Positions 63,414 through 64,000 of a DNA stretch of 64,000 nt are shown here, piece by piece; position 1 is the first letter of the stretch; each line of letters begins with the position of its first letter. Location of the stretch: assembly GCF_009734425.1 (NCBI RefSeq), contig NZ_CP046455.1, positions 2,170,001 to 2,234,000 on the forward strand, given 5' to 3'. Position numbers and translations under genes: made by a program. The notes below the pieces were generated by a model. That model saw only the letters and a program-made list of their open reading frames with translations. It did not search any database and was not told where the DNA came from. Source of the DNA: Corynebacterium occultum. Lineage in GTDB: Bacteria; Actinomycetota; Actinomycetes; Mycobacteriales; Mycobacteriaceae.

Positions 63414-64000
63414 TTAACCCACCGACTCGATCACGGCCCGCATCGCCGCCTGGGTACGTAGATATTCCCCCACCTGAGATTCAGTGTCTTCCGCACGCCA
63501 GCCCAGCAAGGGCCGCAGGGCCTCAGCCACCAGGCGTAGTGCCGCCTCGCTGACCAGGCCGAGAGTACCCAGGGTCAGACGGCGGTCCACCACATCGCGC
63601 AGGGTGCGTGCCCCTTCCTCACACACCCCATAAACTACCTGTGCCAGAATGTCCCGGCAGCCATTGGCCGGGGAGATCTCGCGCGCCAACCCCGGATCCT
63701 GCCGAATGAGTTCCAGCACCGCCCCGTGCCCGGTTCCGTAGAGCCGCGCCAGGTGCAGGCGGTTGCGTTCCGGAATCCCCAACTCCGGCTCACGCTGCAG
63801 GGCGGCCTCGAAGGCCGCCTCCAAGCTGCCGAAATCCCCGAATGATCCGGCCACCGGCAGATGGCGGGAATCGAATTTCCGGGTCGGTGGCAGATTCTCA
63901 GCCTCCACCTTGAGCACCTTCTCCAGCACCTTCTCTCCCATTGCCCGGGCGGTGGTCCACTTCCCGCCGGTGACGGTGAAAAGACCCGGCACCCCGGACT
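63414..64000 (-). CDS. glpD: Aerobic glycerol-3-phosphate dehydrogenase, 3' part
   Basis: The frame is open to the window edge, so the 5' part with the FAD-binding domain lies outside. The part seen opens with 'GLFTVTGGKWTTARAMGEKV', the characteristic GlpD block, followed by the C-terminal DAO_C domain. The enzyme oxidises glycerol-3-phosphate to dihydroxyacetone phosphate at the membrane, passing electrons to menaquinone. About 195 residues are in the window. Confidence 0.93.
   Translation of the reverse strand, partial: SGVPGLFTVTGGKWTTARAMGEKVLEKVLKVEAENLPPTRKFDSRHLPVAGSFGDFGSLEAAFEAALQREPELGIPERNRLHLARLYGTGHGAVLELIRQDPGLAREISPANGCRDILAQVVYGVCEEGARTLRDVVDRRLTLGTLGLVSEAALRLVAEALRPLLGWRAEDTESQVGEYLRTQAAMRAVIESVG

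Overview
The window reads as about 64 kb of a Corynebacterium chromosome with high G+C (about 62-66 percent by eye). The evidence is a divergent malate synthase / isocitrate lyase pair (aceB-aceA) with GlxR-, RamB- and RamA-like motifs between them, two tandem secreted mycolyltransferases, a BCCT osmolyte carrier of LcoP type near aceA, the aecD-brnQ-luciferase-like neighbourhood known from C. glutamicum, and many genes that appear to be transcribed without a leader. The species cannot be fixed from the sequence alone.

Layout. 1-8 kb: the 3' end of a C-S lyase (aecD), then a tightly overlapping four-gene minus-strand operon (PaaK-like adenylating enzyme, unknown small protein, GNAT-like protein, nitroreductase-fold protein) lying between aecD and brnQ, then brnQ, a luciferase-like monooxygenase and a small membrane protein. 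8-10 kb: an AEC-family transporter divergent from an FCD-type GntR regulator. 10-17.5 kb: a complete phosphonate (probably 2-aminoethylphosphonate-type) uptake and catabolism cluster: FAD amine oxidase, PhnD, PhnC, a PhnE-PhnE fusion, a phosphonatase-like HAD hydrolase and a zinc alcohol dehydrogenase, with a divergent HutC-type GntR regulator and two matching palindromic operators. 17.6-22.4 kb: a peptide/nickel-type ABC importer whose two ATPases are fused. 22-26 kb: housekeeping and unknown genes (ThpR, arylamine N-acetyltransferase, membrane proteins). 26-28.5 kb: a LacI-type regulator and ribokinase. 28.5-31.6 kb: unknown genes and a DUF418-like membrane protein. 31.7-34.4 kb: a Trp/Tyr-type ABC importer. 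34.6-36.3 kb: cupin, AraC and VOC proteins. 36.4-41.6 kb: glyoxylate shunt genes and a neocarzinostatin-like lipoprotein. 41.7-49.8 kb: class III aminotransferase, proline iminopeptidase, hexose-phosphate mutarotase, a thiosulfate-type YeeE permease fused to TusA, a FUSC transporter and a secreted hydrolase. 50-57.6 kb: phosphoesterase, DsbA-like protein, BCCT carrier, an unknown gene and the pabAB-pabC folate genes. 57.8-60.7 kb: the two mycolyltransferases. 60.7-64 kb: an SRPBCC-like protein, an AT-rich EpsG-type polysaccharide polymerase flanked by long non-coding stretches, and the 3' end of glpD.

How genes work together. The phosphonate block forms one regulated unit: ABC uptake, oxidative removal of the (possibly N-alkylated) amine by the FAD enzyme, C-P cleavage by the HAD enzyme and handling of the aldehyde by the dehydrogenase, under the GntR protein at 16.8 kb. 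No PhnW transaminase is present. aceB and aceA form the acetate/fatty-acid glyoxylate bypass. pabAB and pabC overlap by 4 bp and make p-aminobenzoate. The YeeE-TusA fusion probably imports and hands on reduced sulfur.

All function calls come from reading motifs and translated sequence; no database search was run.
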